Positions 1-7,701 of a stretch of DNA of 64,000 bases are shown piece by piece (position 1 is the first letter of the stretch; every line of letters starts with the position of its first letter). The position numbers were made by a program, and so were the translations under genes. This stretch comes from Mycolicibacterium insubricum (GTDB taxonomy: Bacteria; Actinomycetota; Actinomycetes; Mycobacteriales; Mycobacteriaceae), in the NCBI RefSeq assembly GCF_010731615.1, contig NZ_AP022618.1, forward strand, positions 620,001 to 684,000, given 5' to 3'. The notes below the pieces were generated by a model. The model had not been told where the DNA came from and did no database searches. It saw nothing but the letters and a program-made list of their open reading frames with translations.

Positions 1-108
1 GAGGGCTGGGTGCGTGTGGAAGTCCCCACGGCGAAGGATCGCCGCGGAAACCCGATGGTCGTGAAGCTCAACGGCACGGTCGAGCCGTACTTCCGCTCGG
101 CGGAATAG
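1..108 (+). CDS. DUF3297 family protein, C-terminal fragment
   Basis: The last 35 codons of a gene that begins before the window, ending at TAG 106-108. The visible residues (EGWVRV, DRRGNPM, KLNGTVEPYF) resemble the C-terminal end of the small DUF3297 family. No function is established for that family. The next gene starts 44 nt downstream on the same strand, so co-transcription is possible but not shown. Confidence 0.7.
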   Translation, partial: EGWVRVEVPTAKDRRGNPMVVKLNGTVEPYFRSAE

Positions 109-152
109 CCGGCGCGTTCGACACCAACCCCGGCGTCGAGTACACAAAGGAG

Positions 153-827
153 ATGCCGGAGCCAACCTCTGACGTCTGGGAAGTCCTGTCCACCGCGCGC
201 TCCATCCGCCGCTACACCGATGACCCGGTTGACGACGAGACACTGAATCGTTGCCTGGAGGCGGCGACTTGGGCGCCCAACGGGGCCAACGGCCAGTTGT
301 GGCGGTTCATCGTGCTCGATGCGCCGGAGCAGCGGGCTGCGGTTGCCGAGTGCGCGAAGATCGCCCTGCAGACGATCGAACCCGTCTACGGCATGACCCG
401 GCCCGCCGCCGACGATCAGAGTCGGTCGGCGCGCAATAACCGGGCCACCTATGAGTTGCATGACCGGGCCGGTGAGCGCACGTCGGTGCTGTTCACCGCC
501 TTCAAGACCGAGTTCGCTTCGGAATACTTGCAGGCCGGCTCGCTCTACCCGGCGATGCAGAACTTCTACCTGGCCGCACGAGCTCAGGGTCTGGGTGCGT
601 GCTTCACCGGTTGGGCGGCTTACGGCGGCGAGTCGATCCTGCGCGAATCGGTCGGGATTCCCGACGAATGGTTCCTGGCCGGGCACATCGTGGTGGGTTG
701 GCCGCGCGGGCATCATGGCCCGGTGCGGCGCCGCCCGATCTCCGACGTGGTGTTCCGCAATCGGTGGGATCCCGAGCGCGCCGACATCCTGTACGGCCGC
801 GGTGCCCGGTCCCGCGGGGGTAGCTGA
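153..827 (+). CDS. Nitroreductase family protein (FMN-dependent)
   Basis: A 224-aa protein with the nitroreductase opening RSIRRY (residues 17-22), then AATWAPNGANGQLWRF (38-53), the usual FMN-binding and dimer segment. GLGACFTG near residue 150 and the HIVVGWP segment are also typical. These enzymes use NAD(P)H and FMN to reduce nitro groups, quinones or enones; the substrate cannot be read from sequence. The chosen ATG has an AAAGGAG immediately before it, which is unusually close spacing, and there is no better in-frame start. Length is normal for the family. Confident family, unknown substrate. Confidence 0.85.
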   Translation: MPEPTSDVWEVLSTARSIRRYTDDPVDDETLNRCLEAATWAPNGANGQLWRFIVLDAPEQRAAVAECAKIALQTIEPVYGMTRPAADDQSRSARNNRATYELHDRAGERTSVLFTAFKTEFASEYLQAGSLYPAMQNFYLAARAQGLGACFTGWAAYGGESILRESVGIPDEWFLAGHIVVGWPRGHHGPVRRRPISDVVFRNRWDPERADILYGRGARSRGGS

Positions 828-925
828 GCTGAAGCGTAGGCGTAGGCGTCGGCGTCGTGCACGGTGAGGAGCGGCGAGTGCAGGCCACCCCGCGGGACAC
901 CTCGTGGCCACGAACCACCGCCGCG

Positions 926-1147
926 TCAATCGCCGAGTTGGCCCTCGAACTCGCCGAGTTGGCGCCGCAGCTCGGCCAGCCGCTCGGAGGCCGGGAGAGT
1001 CTGCTCGATGTGGGGACCGTACCCGTTGCACTCGTGGGTGCCCATACAGGCGCAGCCGGCGCCGTCAACGCTGCTGAAGGCTTTCGACTGAAGTGCTCGA
1101 ATCAGGTCGGGCATATTGTTCAGCGCGACCGGTCTTTCTTCGTTCAT
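926..1147 (-). CDS. Short Cys-containing peptide, candidate RiPP precursor 2
   Basis: A 73-aa product and the last gene of the four-gene minus-strand operon. It starts 3 nt after the stop of the helical-repeat gene, with a GGGAG ribosome site inside the end of that gene. Residues 6-10 are PVALN, followed by DLIRALQ (14-20) and then CACMGTHEC (32-40, Cys 32, 34, 40). The C-terminal third is a charged helix (ERLAELRRQLGEFEGQ). The PVALN block sits at the same residue numbers as in the 95-aa peptide gene upstream, and the CxCMGx3C pattern is shared. That is the arrangement expected of precursor peptides with a common leader. Inference: substrate of the radical SAM protein. Alternatively a small metal-binding protein. 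Confidence 0.7.
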   Translation of the reverse strand: MNEERPVALNNMPDLIRALQSKAFSSVDGAGCACMGTHECNGYGPHIEQTLPASERLAELRRQLGEFEGQLGD

Positions 1148-1150
1148 TGT

Positions 1151-2962
1151 TCAGACTCCCTGTCGTGGTTGTTGCTGAGTGCTAACCCCCGCCGTGACCG
1201 CAGATTTACGGGACATCTCGCCGCGGACGAGTTCGACGGCGGTGATCCATGCATCGGTGCCCAGCCTGCGCGCCAACGTCTGCAGTCTGGGCAGCTGGGC
1301 CGCGCACAGGTCGGGGTTGTTCTGGGCGAGCTGGGAGACTGCCAGTAAGAGGCGATCGTGGAACTCGTCGTCGACGGCTTCGATCGCCGACGACGCGGGA
1401 GGATAAAGCGGCGCGAGAACGTCGATCACCCGACCGAACTCGCCCTCGTCGAAATAGAACTGGCCGAGTGCACGGCGGATCAGCTCGCCATGATGGTCGG
1501 CCGTGGTCAATCTGAGCGCCATTTCCAGCTTCCTTCGTGCGCCAGCCCGATCATTGAAGCGGCCGGAGAGCAACTTGGCGGTGTTGACGCCGAGCAGCGC
1601 GTACGCCCATCGACCCAGGACCGGTGCGGCTTTCGCGAGTTGCTCGGCAAGTTGCTCGGCCCGCGTCTCAAGCACGAGTGCGGCCTCGTTCTTGCCCTCG
1701 TGGTAGTCGACCAACGCCAGGCCGTTCAACATCGCAATGTGGACCCGCAGTCTCTCGATGTCGTCATGCACATCGGCGAGGCCACCTAGTCCCTGCTCAT
1801 ACAGGTGTCGAGCGTGTGCGAGGAACCGTGGATGCCGCTGCACCGCATAGGCATTGGCCAGGTCTGCTGTCAGTTGGGACTTCTCGCCCGGGGCGCTGGC
1901 GAGTCGTCGAGCACATCCGAAGTGAAACACTGCTGTGGCGCGGGCGACTCTTGCCGGACGAAGGTGCGGGGCCAGCCGGGCCGCGCTGATGTGCGCCGAA
2001 ATGGCTCGTTCCCGTGCCCGGTCGTCGCTGTTGTGGGCGGGCGAGCAGGCCCGCGCGAGCGCGGCGCAATGTTGTTGCAACGACGGCTGACCCACGATGC
2101 GGTACCCGGCGAGAAGCGCCCCGTGCTGTCGCAGCAAGCCCGATCTATCAGCACCGAGTTGCGGTAGATGTGCGCGGCGCAGATAGCCCCAGCCATCGGG
2201 TGGCCATGCTGCGAATAGCGCTGTGGCATTGCGTCGCTGATCGGCCACGTCGAGTCGGCCCCACAGCCTCCGGCGGGTCCGGGCGCTCAGTCGAAGCCAT
2301 GGCTCACCACTCGGTCCCGGTATCGCGAGCGAGAAGGCCATATCGTCGCGAAGACCGAGGGCGACCACTGCGTCGAGGGGTGCACCGATCTGGGAGGCGG
2401 CGAGACAGTTCAACGCTTCGGTGCTCCGCGGATCCAGCCCGGTCGGAACAACTGTCGGACGGGTCGGTACCGCCTCCGTCGGGGTGGTGTGCCTTTTCAG
2501 AAAATCGTTGCCGGCCAGAACTGCCGGTCCGCCGACGCAGGCGACGGTGAAGCCGGTCTCCTCGGTGAACCTTGCCAGCCGTGTCACGAAGGTGTGCAGC
2601 AGACCCTCGGCGTCAGCAGGCAGCACGAGCGCGAGGCCATACCCATATCCCAGCTCCGCGATCGCACGTGCCGCCGCGTGCACCACGACTCGGGCCTCGG
2701 ACTGGTCGATGTTCTCCGGCGCGTCGTCACGCTGTGGCTCGGCCGCGTCGCGGGAGGAGTGGGCGAGCTCATCCCATCGTGGAGCGACGGCTCGGGTGGT
2801 CGCCCGCAGTAGCGCCGTCGACTGTCGACGATCCGCCGCGTCCAGGGCATCCAAAACAACCGGGTAGGGGGCCGCGCAACTCGGCGAGGGGTCACCCAGC
2901 CAGTCCAAGGATGGAAACGTCCGCTGCCAATCGGCCGGACGAGCTGACCAAAGGATGGGCAC
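1151..2962 (-). CDS. 603-aa helical-repeat (TPR-like) protein of the radical SAM operon
   Basis: Not recognised as a named family. It starts at GTG 14 nt after the first peptide gene; no strong ribosome site is visible, so translation may be coupled. Residues about 100-150 contain YGYGLALVLPADAEG and a hydrophobic strand TVACVGGPAVLAG, which suggests an N-terminal alpha/beta part. The C-terminal half (about 330-590) is alpha-helical with TPR-like spacing (AHARHLYEQGLGGL, NGLALVDYHEGKNEAALVLETRAEQLAEQL, ALGQFYFDEGEFGRVIDVLAPLY). No Walker A, transmembrane or signal sequence is seen. Its place between two peptide genes suggests a scaffold or partner in peptide recognition, but that is inference. 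Confidence 0.7.
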   Translation of the reverse strand: MPILWSARPADWQRTFPSLDWLGDPSPSCAAPYPVVLDALDAADRRQSTALLRATTRAVAPRWDELAHSSRDAAEPQRDDAPENIDQSEARVVVHAAARAIAELGYGYGLALVLPADAEGLLHTFVTRLARFTEETGFTVACVGGPAVLAGNDFLKRHTTPTEAVPTRPTVVPTGLDPRSTEALNCLAASQIGAPLDAVVALGLRDDMAFSLAIPGPSGEPWLRLSARTRRRLWGRLDVADQRRNATALFAAWPPDGWGYLRRAHLPQLGADRSGLLRQHGALLAGYRIVGQPSLQQHCAALARACSPAHNSDDRARERAISAHISAARLAPHLRPARVARATAVFHFGCARRLASAPGEKSQLTADLANAYAVQRHPRFLAHARHLYEQGLGGLADVHDDIERLRVHIAMLNGLALVDYHEGKNEAALVLETRAEQLAEQLAKAAPVLGRWAYALLGVNTAKLLSGRFNDRAGARRKLEMALRLTTADHHGELIRRALGQFYFDEGEFGRVIDVLAPLYPPASSAIEAVDDEFHDRLLLAVSQLAQNNPDLCAAQLPRLQTLARRLGTDAWITAVELVRGEMSRKSAVTAGVSTQQQPRQGV

Positions 2963-2976
2963 GACGCACTGCGCCG

Positions 2977-3264
2977 TCAGTCGGGTTGCGCGCTCGGCGC
3001 GGGGTCGCTCGCCAATTCCTGTTCAGCCTCTTCGAGCTGATGCTGGAGGTCGCGAATCTGCTGACGTGTCAGTTCAATTCGATCGGCCAGGCTCATCTTC
3101 GTCTGATCCAACGGGGTGGTCCGGTTCGTACAGGAGAACTGTCCCATGCAGAGGCAGTCATCGGGTGCTTCCAGGGCCATGATCTGTTGGTAGACGGTAT
3201 TCCTCTGCAACATGCGGAACAGGTCATTGAATTCGTTGAGCGCGACGGGTTCTGGCTCTGTCAT
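2977..3264 (-). CDS. Short Cys-containing peptide, candidate RiPP precursor 1
   Basis: A 95-aa product whose ATG lies 1 nt after the radical SAM stop codon. Its ribosome site AAGGGA lies inside the end of that gene, so translation is probably coupled. It shows PVALN at residues 6-10, DLFRMLQ (14-20) and CLCMGQFSC (37-45, Cys 37, 39, 45). A predicted amphipathic helix LADRIELTRQQIRDLQHQL follows at about 59-77. N-terminal block and Cys pattern match the 73-aa peptide gene downstream, while the segments between differ. Reading: leader plus modified core, with the radical SAM protein as likely enzyme. The long C-terminal helix is unusual for a classical core at the C-terminus. Confidence 0.75.
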   Translation of the reverse strand: MTEPEPVALNEFNDLFRMLQRNTVYQQIMALEAPDDCLCMGQFSCTNRTTPLDQTKMSLADRIELTRQQIRDLQHQLEEAEQELASDPAPSAQPD

Positions 3265-3265
3265 G

Positions 3266-4777
3266 TCATTCCCTTGTCATCGTGGCGGTACGGCCGCCGG
3301 TTACTTCGACGATCGGTAAGCGGTGGACGTGTGGTGGGCGATTGATGGCCGAGCCCAGCGCGGCAGCCTCGATTGCGGTGTAGCGATCCGCCAAGCTGCC
3401 GGGGAAATAGGACTGAAAGTCTTCGCATGCCGCCGCAAAGATGGTGTCATGGTTCGCGCGCGCATGATTGGCGCAACCCGATGTGTGGATCAATGCGTAT
3501 GGGCAGCGGGAGCATTGTTCGACGGCACCGGGAAACCGGGACAGCCAGGCGGGCGCGTTGTCGTCGTCGAGCCGCAGCACACCGTTGTGATAATCGCCGA
3601 CCCGGCGGTCTTTGATGCCGATTTCCTCCCAGCAGGCGTACACGTCGCCGTGCGGATCGAACATCAACATCCCGGTTTCGGCAGAGCAGTGTGCGACCCG
3701 CTGGAACGGATACTCCTCGGAGAGCGCCCGTCCGAGCACACCGTCCGCGTAGCCTTCGTAACTGCGCACGCATCCTCCGCCGGATTGGTCCGTAATCGAA
3801 AGCAGCTGTGCGTGAGAGACCAGGGACTCGTGTGTGCTCTCTCCGGTGACCACGGCGGCGTGCGCGGAGAACGACGAATGACCACTCCATCCGCGCAACG
3901 CGAAGAAGTCGTCGAGCAACTCGACCTGGTCGACGTTGCTCGAATCCACATTGATGCGGGCGCTGACGCGCGAGCCGGCTGACAGAGCCAAATCGATGTT
4001 GTCCGCGATCCGGTCGAACGATCGGCGAATCCCTGGCCCGATCCGCCGTCGATCATGTACGTCGGGCATGCCGTCGAGCGTTATCTGGAGGTCGGTGATG
4101 CCGTCACGGCCCATCAGATCGGTGAATGCGTCGAGTTCCACGCCGTTGGTGATCGCCCACAGGGCGGCACCTCGACGACGGGCCTGCTCGACGATGTATG
4201 CCACAACCGGCCGCGTCGCCCGGGTGAGCGGTTCGCCACCGAACAGGCCGACTCGACGCAGCGGACTGCGTTGATGACCCGGTGCCGGGTCATCAACGGC
4301 CAGCATCGACAGTTCCCGGGCCAGCGAGCCCGGCTCAGTGAACGCGTCGATCACACGAAAGGCGTCGTCGACTCGGGCTTCGTCCATCATCGACGCATAG
4401 ATGCCGCGGCCGGCATGCATGTCGTGAGACTGAAAACAGTAGGGACAGCGAAGATTACAGGTGTAGGCGGGCACGAAGACAAAACTCGGTTGGCTGGACG
4501 CGAGATCCGATTGATGAATAGCGGTCGCAACGTTCACCATGAGTTCGCGCTCTTGTTCTGCCGACAGGTCGGTTGTGTATCCACGCGCTTCGAGGTGTTT
4601 GCCCGTTGCGTCCAGCGGTGACCACGGTGGACGGGTCACCTCTGCGCCGCGGTGTTCGAGCAGGTAGGACCCCGTGGCCGCGGACACTTTGTCGAGGCTG
4701 CCGTTGAGGCCATGCATGAGAATGTAGAAGCGCTCGTCGGGGAGTTGAGCGCCGATGATATAGCTGCTAACTCTCAT
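3266..4777 (-). CDS. Radical SAM/SPASM peptide-maturase-like protein
   Basis: A 503-aa protein. The radical SAM cluster motif is CNLRCPYC (Cys 107, 111, 114) and GGEP lies at 180-183, as in the SAM-binding fold. The C-terminal region holds a SPASM-like Cys set (364, 382, 422, 425, 435, 451, including CSRC and HTSGC) expected to bind auxiliary [4Fe-4S] clusters. The N-terminal 50 residues (SSYIIGAQLPDERFYILMHG) resemble the start of peptide-modifying SPASM enzymes. The ATG at 4777 is chosen because it has an AGGGGG ribosome site; upstream in-frame extension is Arg/Gly/Pro-rich and not protein-like. First gene of the operon. Known relatives make Cys thioether, C-C or other crosslinks; the reaction here is unknown. 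Confidence 0.88.
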   Translation of the reverse strand: MRVSSYIIGAQLPDERFYILMHGLNGSLDKVSAATGSYLLEHRGAEVTRPPWSPLDATGKHLEARGYTTDLSAEQERELMVNVATAIHQSDLASSQPSFVFVPAYTCNLRCPYCFQSHDMHAGRGIYASMMDEARVDDAFRVIDAFTEPGSLARELSMLAVDDPAPGHQRSPLRRVGLFGGEPLTRATRPVVAYIVEQARRRGAALWAITNGVELDAFTDLMGRDGITDLQITLDGMPDVHDRRRIGPGIRRSFDRIADNIDLALSAGSRVSARINVDSSNVDQVELLDDFFALRGWSGHSSFSAHAAVVTGESTHESLVSHAQLLSITDQSGGGCVRSYEGYADGVLGRALSEEYPFQRVAHCSAETGMLMFDPHGDVYACWEEIGIKDRRVGDYHNGVLRLDDDNAPAWLSRFPGAVEQCSRCPYALIHTSGCANHARANHDTIFAAACEDFQSYFPGSLADRYTAIEAAALGSAINRPPHVHRLPIVEVTGGRTATMTRE

Positions 4778-4831
4778 GCGACCCCCTGGCCACTGCAGTC
4801 GTCCCCGCAAAATCCGAAGTCCGACCCAAGC

Positions 4832-4837
4832 ACTATA
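4832..4837 (-). promoter_or_regulatory. Possible -10 box of the radical SAM operon
   Basis: On the minus strand TATAGT lies about 55 nt before the radical SAM start in a locally AT-rich stretch. No convincing -35 is visible. Weak evidence. Confidence 0.3.
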
Positions 4838-4845
4838 GCTATTCG

Positions 4846-4971
4846 CTAGGCGACAGGGGATCGAATGAGGCCCCCGCATTCTTCGACCAGCTCGGTCCGG
4901 CCCAGGCCGTCGATCGGTCCGACGACGCCGGCCCTGACCCGGGATGCCTGCTGAACCCACAGGAGGCGCAT
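4846..4971 (-). CDS. Possible 41-aa small protein or gene remnant
   Basis: A minus-strand frame from ATG 4971 to TAG 4846-4848 upstream of the radical SAM gene. The product reads MRLLWVQQASRVRAGVVGPI and continues with DGLGRTELVEECGG. It looks protein-like, but it has no good ribosome site and only one Cys. A stop lies eight codons upstream in the same frame. It could be a remnant of a regulator, a small leader gene or chance. Confidence 0.22.
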   Translation of the reverse strand: MRLLWVQQASRVRAGVVGPIDGLGRTELVEECGGLIRSPVA

Positions 4972-5196
4972 AAGGCGCTCGGAGTGCTATCGGTCAGGTT
5001 GATGACCACCGATTGCTCTACTCAGAGCGCATACTATGGGTATGCCGACAACATCGCCGCCGTCGTCATTTCGGAGGCGGAGATCAGCCGTCGGGCGCTG
5101 CCCATTCTCGTGTTTGTCACCCGCAACGTCGGAGACGTCCAACGCGCGGACATGCGTCTGCTCAACCCTGGAAGCCCGCTCCCTGACGTACGGCGG

Positions 5197-6120
5197 CTAC
5201 GGCGACAGAATCTGCGTGATGCCGTCGCGATAGGTGGTGGCCCTGAACTCCGGGAATCGGGAGGCGAACTTGGACGAATCGAAGATGTTGTCCACGCCGT
5301 ACCGCGGCATGAGCTCTGAGACTTCCTTCGCCTTCTTGTTGACGAGGCTCGCCAGCGTGATGACCGCGAGCGGGATTGTGCTGTAAGGGATCTGTCGGCC
5401 GGTAACCTCGGCGGCGATCGCGATGATCTCGCGGTAGGTGAGGCGGTTCTGATCGATCGGCAGGTGCCAGGTCTGGCCGTAGGCGTCCGGGGTGTTGCCG
5501 ATCAGGCCCATGGCGCGGCTGGCGTCGGGAGTCCAGATCAGACTCCGCTTGGTATCGGCGCTGACGGGAACCAGAGGCCGCTTGCCGTCCTTGATTCGGT
5601 CGAAGACGACAGAATTGGTCAGGCTCTGCGTCTTGCCCGGGCCGTAGAACTCGGGGGCACGAGCGATCACCGCTTGGATGCGGCCCGCGTCCATCTCGGC
5701 CTGCAGCAGCGTCGCGATCTGCGCGCGAACGGCAGACTTGCGACCGCGCGGTTCGAAGGGGGTCTTCCCCTCGACCTGCGGGGTGGCGGTACGGGGATAC
5801 ATGTAGGTGTTGTCGAAGAACACCAGTTTGGCCCCGTGATTGCGGACCGCGGCGATGACGCTCTCCATCATTGGCGGGAACTGCGCCTCCCACAGCGCCG
5901 AGTCCATCGGCAGCCCGGCCGTCAGGTAGACGATGTCGCTGCCCGCGACGGCGCGGTCGGTCGCCTCCGGATCGGTCAGATCGGCCTTGACGAGTTCGTC
6001 GGTGTCGTGGTGCTTGCTGGGGTTGCGCCCGACCAGCCGGATGTCACGGGTCACGTTGTCGTGCAGGTAGCGCGCCAAACCCTCGCCGATCTGCCCGTTG
6101 GCACCCAGTACGGTCTGCAT
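5197..6120 (-). CDS. NAD-dependent epimerase/dehydratase family protein
   Basis: A 307-aa protein of the extended or atypical SDR (NAD(P)-binding Rossmann) type. It opens with MQTVLGANGQIGEGLARYL, a glycine-rich dinucleotide motif G-x-x-G-x-x-G. It continues with LTDPEATDRAVAGSDIVYLTAGLP and a catalytic-region FFDNTYMYPR, then GPGKTQS and a C-terminal substrate part. The start at ATG 6120 has a clear GGGGA ribosome site 7 nt upstream; longer in-frame extension lacks domain features. Substrate is unknown. It lies upstream of the radical SAM operon on the same strand, but 420 bp away. Confidence 0.82.
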   Translation of the reverse strand: MQTVLGANGQIGEGLARYLHDNVTRDIRLVGRNPSKHHDTDELVKADLTDPEATDRAVAGSDIVYLTAGLPMDSALWEAQFPPMMESVIAAVRNHGAKLVFFDNTYMYPRTATPQVEGKTPFEPRGRKSAVRAQIATLLQAEMDAGRIQAVIARAPEFYGPGKTQSLTNSVVFDRIKDGKRPLVPVSADTKRSLIWTPDASRAMGLIGNTPDAYGQTWHLPIDQNRLTYREIIAIAAEVTGRQIPYSTIPLAVITLASLVNKKAKEVSELMPRYGVDNIFDSSKFASRFPEFRATTYRDGITQILSP

Positions 6121-6357
6121 CGATTCCCCTATCGCCACTCGTTCAATGGTTGAAGTACATAGCATCCCGCTACGCACCCGTTTCCGTGGCGAGCCAGACT
6201 GCTCGTGGCCACGGCTTCCTCGCGGTGACCGCAATCGGAATACCTCAGCACGCACGCAGCGTCTCCATTCCAGGATAACCCGAGCTCGGGGGCTTGCGGC
6301 AAGGCCCGGCTGGTGCTGCACACTGGCCCGTCCCACCAGTACGGCAGGAGGATTCGG

Positions 6358-6780
6358 GTGTCCGAAGCGCTGGATGAAGGGCCGTTCTTCCACGGCACGA
6401 TCGCAAACCTGGGGGTCGGCGAGTTCCTCACCGCGGGCCGCCCGTCGAACTATCGCCCGGCGATCGTGATGAACCACATCTACTTCACTGCTCGCGTCGA
6501 CGGAGCCGGCCTTGCCGCGGAGATCGCCGCGGAACTCGCACCCGGTGACACCGTCCCGAGGGTCTATCAGGTGGAGCCCACCGGGGCCTTCGAGAACGAT
6601 CCGAACGTGACCGACAAGAAGTTCCCCGGCAACCCCACGCGTTCTTACCGCAGTGACGCCCCGTTGCGGATCGTCGGTGAGATCACCGAGTGGACGAGAC
6701 TGAGGCCCGAGGAACTGCAGTCCTGGCGGGAACGTCTCTCGGAGCTGCTGGCCGGCGAGCGCGGGGTGATCATCAACTGA
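6358..6780 (+). CDS. arr: Rifampin ADP-ribosyltransferase (Arr)
   Basis: A 140-aa enzyme that inactivates rifamycins by transferring ADP-ribose from NAD+ to the drug's ansa chain. The sequence follows the Arr family along its whole length: FFHGT (His12), SNYRPAIVMNHIYFTA (Tyr42), VEPTGAFENDPNVTDKKF, FPGNPTRSYRS, PLRIVGEITEW and the C-terminal GVIIN. The family's catalytic His, Tyr and Asp are all present. GTG 6358 is chosen because an AGGAGG lies 6 nt before it; M. smegmatis Arr has similar length. Chromosomal arr is common in rapid growers, so transfer need not be invoked. Confidence 0.95.
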   Translation: MSEALDEGPFFHGTIANLGVGEFLTAGRPSNYRPAIVMNHIYFTARVDGAGLAAEIAAELAPGDTVPRVYQVEPTGAFENDPNVTDKKFPGNPTRSYRSDAPLRIVGEITEWTRLRPEELQSWRERLSELLAGERGVIIN

Positions 6781-6869
6781 GCTCGACGGGAGGTGCCCGG
6801 CGTCTGGACCGGAAACGCGACCGCGTGACGCACCTGCGCGATGTCGGTGATGGAGACGGCGCCGCGCCA

Positions 6870-6875
6870 TACACT
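6870..6875 (+). promoter_or_regulatory. Leaderless-type -10 box for the decapeptide-repeat gene
   Basis: TACACT, then 6 nt, then GTG 6882. The spacing fits a transcript starting at or near the start codon; no Shine-Dalgarno is present. Confidence 0.45.
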
Positions 6876-6881
6876 CGCCGT

Positions 6882-7601
6882 GTGAACATCGTCGGGTTTG
6901 TTGCCGGCATCGCGCTCGGCCCGGTTCGGGCCGGCGTCGCGGTGGCAGATGCCGGGCTCAACGCTGCGGTCGTGGCGCTTGGTGTGGTCAAGCAATCCGT
7001 CGGTGTGGACGGCACGACGGCAGGCGGATCGATCACCGAGCTGGTCCCTCTACGAGGGGCGTTGGTCGGTGCGAACCGCGTCGCCGAATTCACCGAGAGG
7101 GATCGTGCGCTCGGGCGTGCCCTGGCCCCGGGCGGCCCGGCCGACCAGCTGATGCGCCCGGGTGGGGTCGTCGACCTGCTGACCTCGCCGGGCGGCCTGC
7201 TCGATCGGTTGGGCGACGGAGGCACGTCATCGCTGGAGCGGATTTTGACACCCGGTGGGCTCGCGGATCGGCTGATCGCCGAAGAAGGCCCGTTGGAGCG
7301 GTTGCTTGCCGAGGACGGAATTGTCGAGCGGATATTCGCCGAGGAAGGCGTCATCGACAAGCTACTGGCCAAGAACGGGCCACTGGACCAGCTCACCGAT
7401 GCCGCAGAGATTCTCAGCAAACTGCAGCCCGCGTTCGAGACCTTGATGCCCACCGCGGAGACCCTGGAGTCCGCTGTCGACAGCCTCAACAGGATGGTGG
7501 CGACGCTCGGTGGCTTCGCCGAGCGCATTCCTCGGCGCCGGTCGTCGCGGTCGGCCGTGCGCGCAAAACGCAGCGCGGACTTGCCCGCCATTGAGGAGTG
7601 A
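6882..7601 (+). CDS. Hypothetical protein with decapeptide repeats
   Basis: A 239-aa protein with no enzyme motif I can name. Residues 1-60 are Ala/Val/Gly-rich and could be membrane-associated (VGFVAGIALGPVRAGVAVAD). Residues 81-170 are near-regular ten-residue repeats of the type PGG(L/V)xDRL, changing to (A/E)E(D/E)G(P/I/V)xERL. A helix and a basic tail (PRRRSSRSAVRAKRS) follow. GTG 6882 is chosen because a TANNNT box ends 6 nt upstream; longer frame upstream overlaps arr and is Arg-rich. Function unknown; the repeat could form an elongated helical stack. Confidence 0.65.
   Translation: MNIVGFVAGIALGPVRAGVAVADAGLNAAVVALGVVKQSVGVDGTTAGGSITELVPLRGALVGANRVAEFTERDRALGRALAPGGPADQLMRPGGVVDLLTSPGGLLDRLGDGGTSSLERILTPGGLADRLIAEEGPLERLLAEDGIVERIFAEEGVIDKLLAKNGPLDQLTDAAEILSKLQPAFETLMPTAETLESAVDSLNRMVATLGGFAERIPRRRSSRSAVRAKRSADLPAIEE
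7122..7391 (+). repeat. Nine decapeptide-coding repeat units (30 bp period)
   Basis: Degenerate 30-bp coding repeats. Examples are MRPGGVVDLL, TSPGGLLDRL, LIAEEGPLER, LLAEDGIVER, IFAEEGVIDK and LLAKNGPLDQ. DNA-level identity is moderate, so the repeat is old. Confidence 0.7.
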
Positions 7602-7689
7602 TCCGGGCCCGCTACCGATAGCCGCGACGGGCGAGGATGAAATGTCCCGCCCAGTGGTCGATGGCAAGGCCGGCGCGGATCATGATTGC

Positions 7690-7695
7690 TAGCCT
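7690..7695 (+). promoter_or_regulatory. Leaderless-type -10 box for the PadR gene
   Basis: TAGCCT, then 6 nt, then GTG 7702, with no Shine-Dalgarno. Confidence 0.4.
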
Positions 7696-7701
7696 TGCCG
7701 C

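Larger units (their letters stand above)
4778..5196. other. Intergenic region between radical SAM operon and epimerase gene
   Basis: About 420 bp. It holds the putative TATAGT box and the doubtful 41-aa frame described separately. A plus-strand frame from GTG 4984 runs into the 3' end of the epimerase gene in antisense and has no ribosome site, so I do not call it. No terminator or repeat was recognised. Confidence 0.4.

Noticed and set aside
828..870. Short GCGTAG/GCGTCG hexamer run after the nitroreductase
   Set aside because: Only four imperfect copies; no functional reading.
4984..5319. Plus-strand frame of 111 codons next to the epimerase gene
   Set aside because: It overlaps the epimerase 3' end in antisense, lacks a ribosome site and shows no motif.
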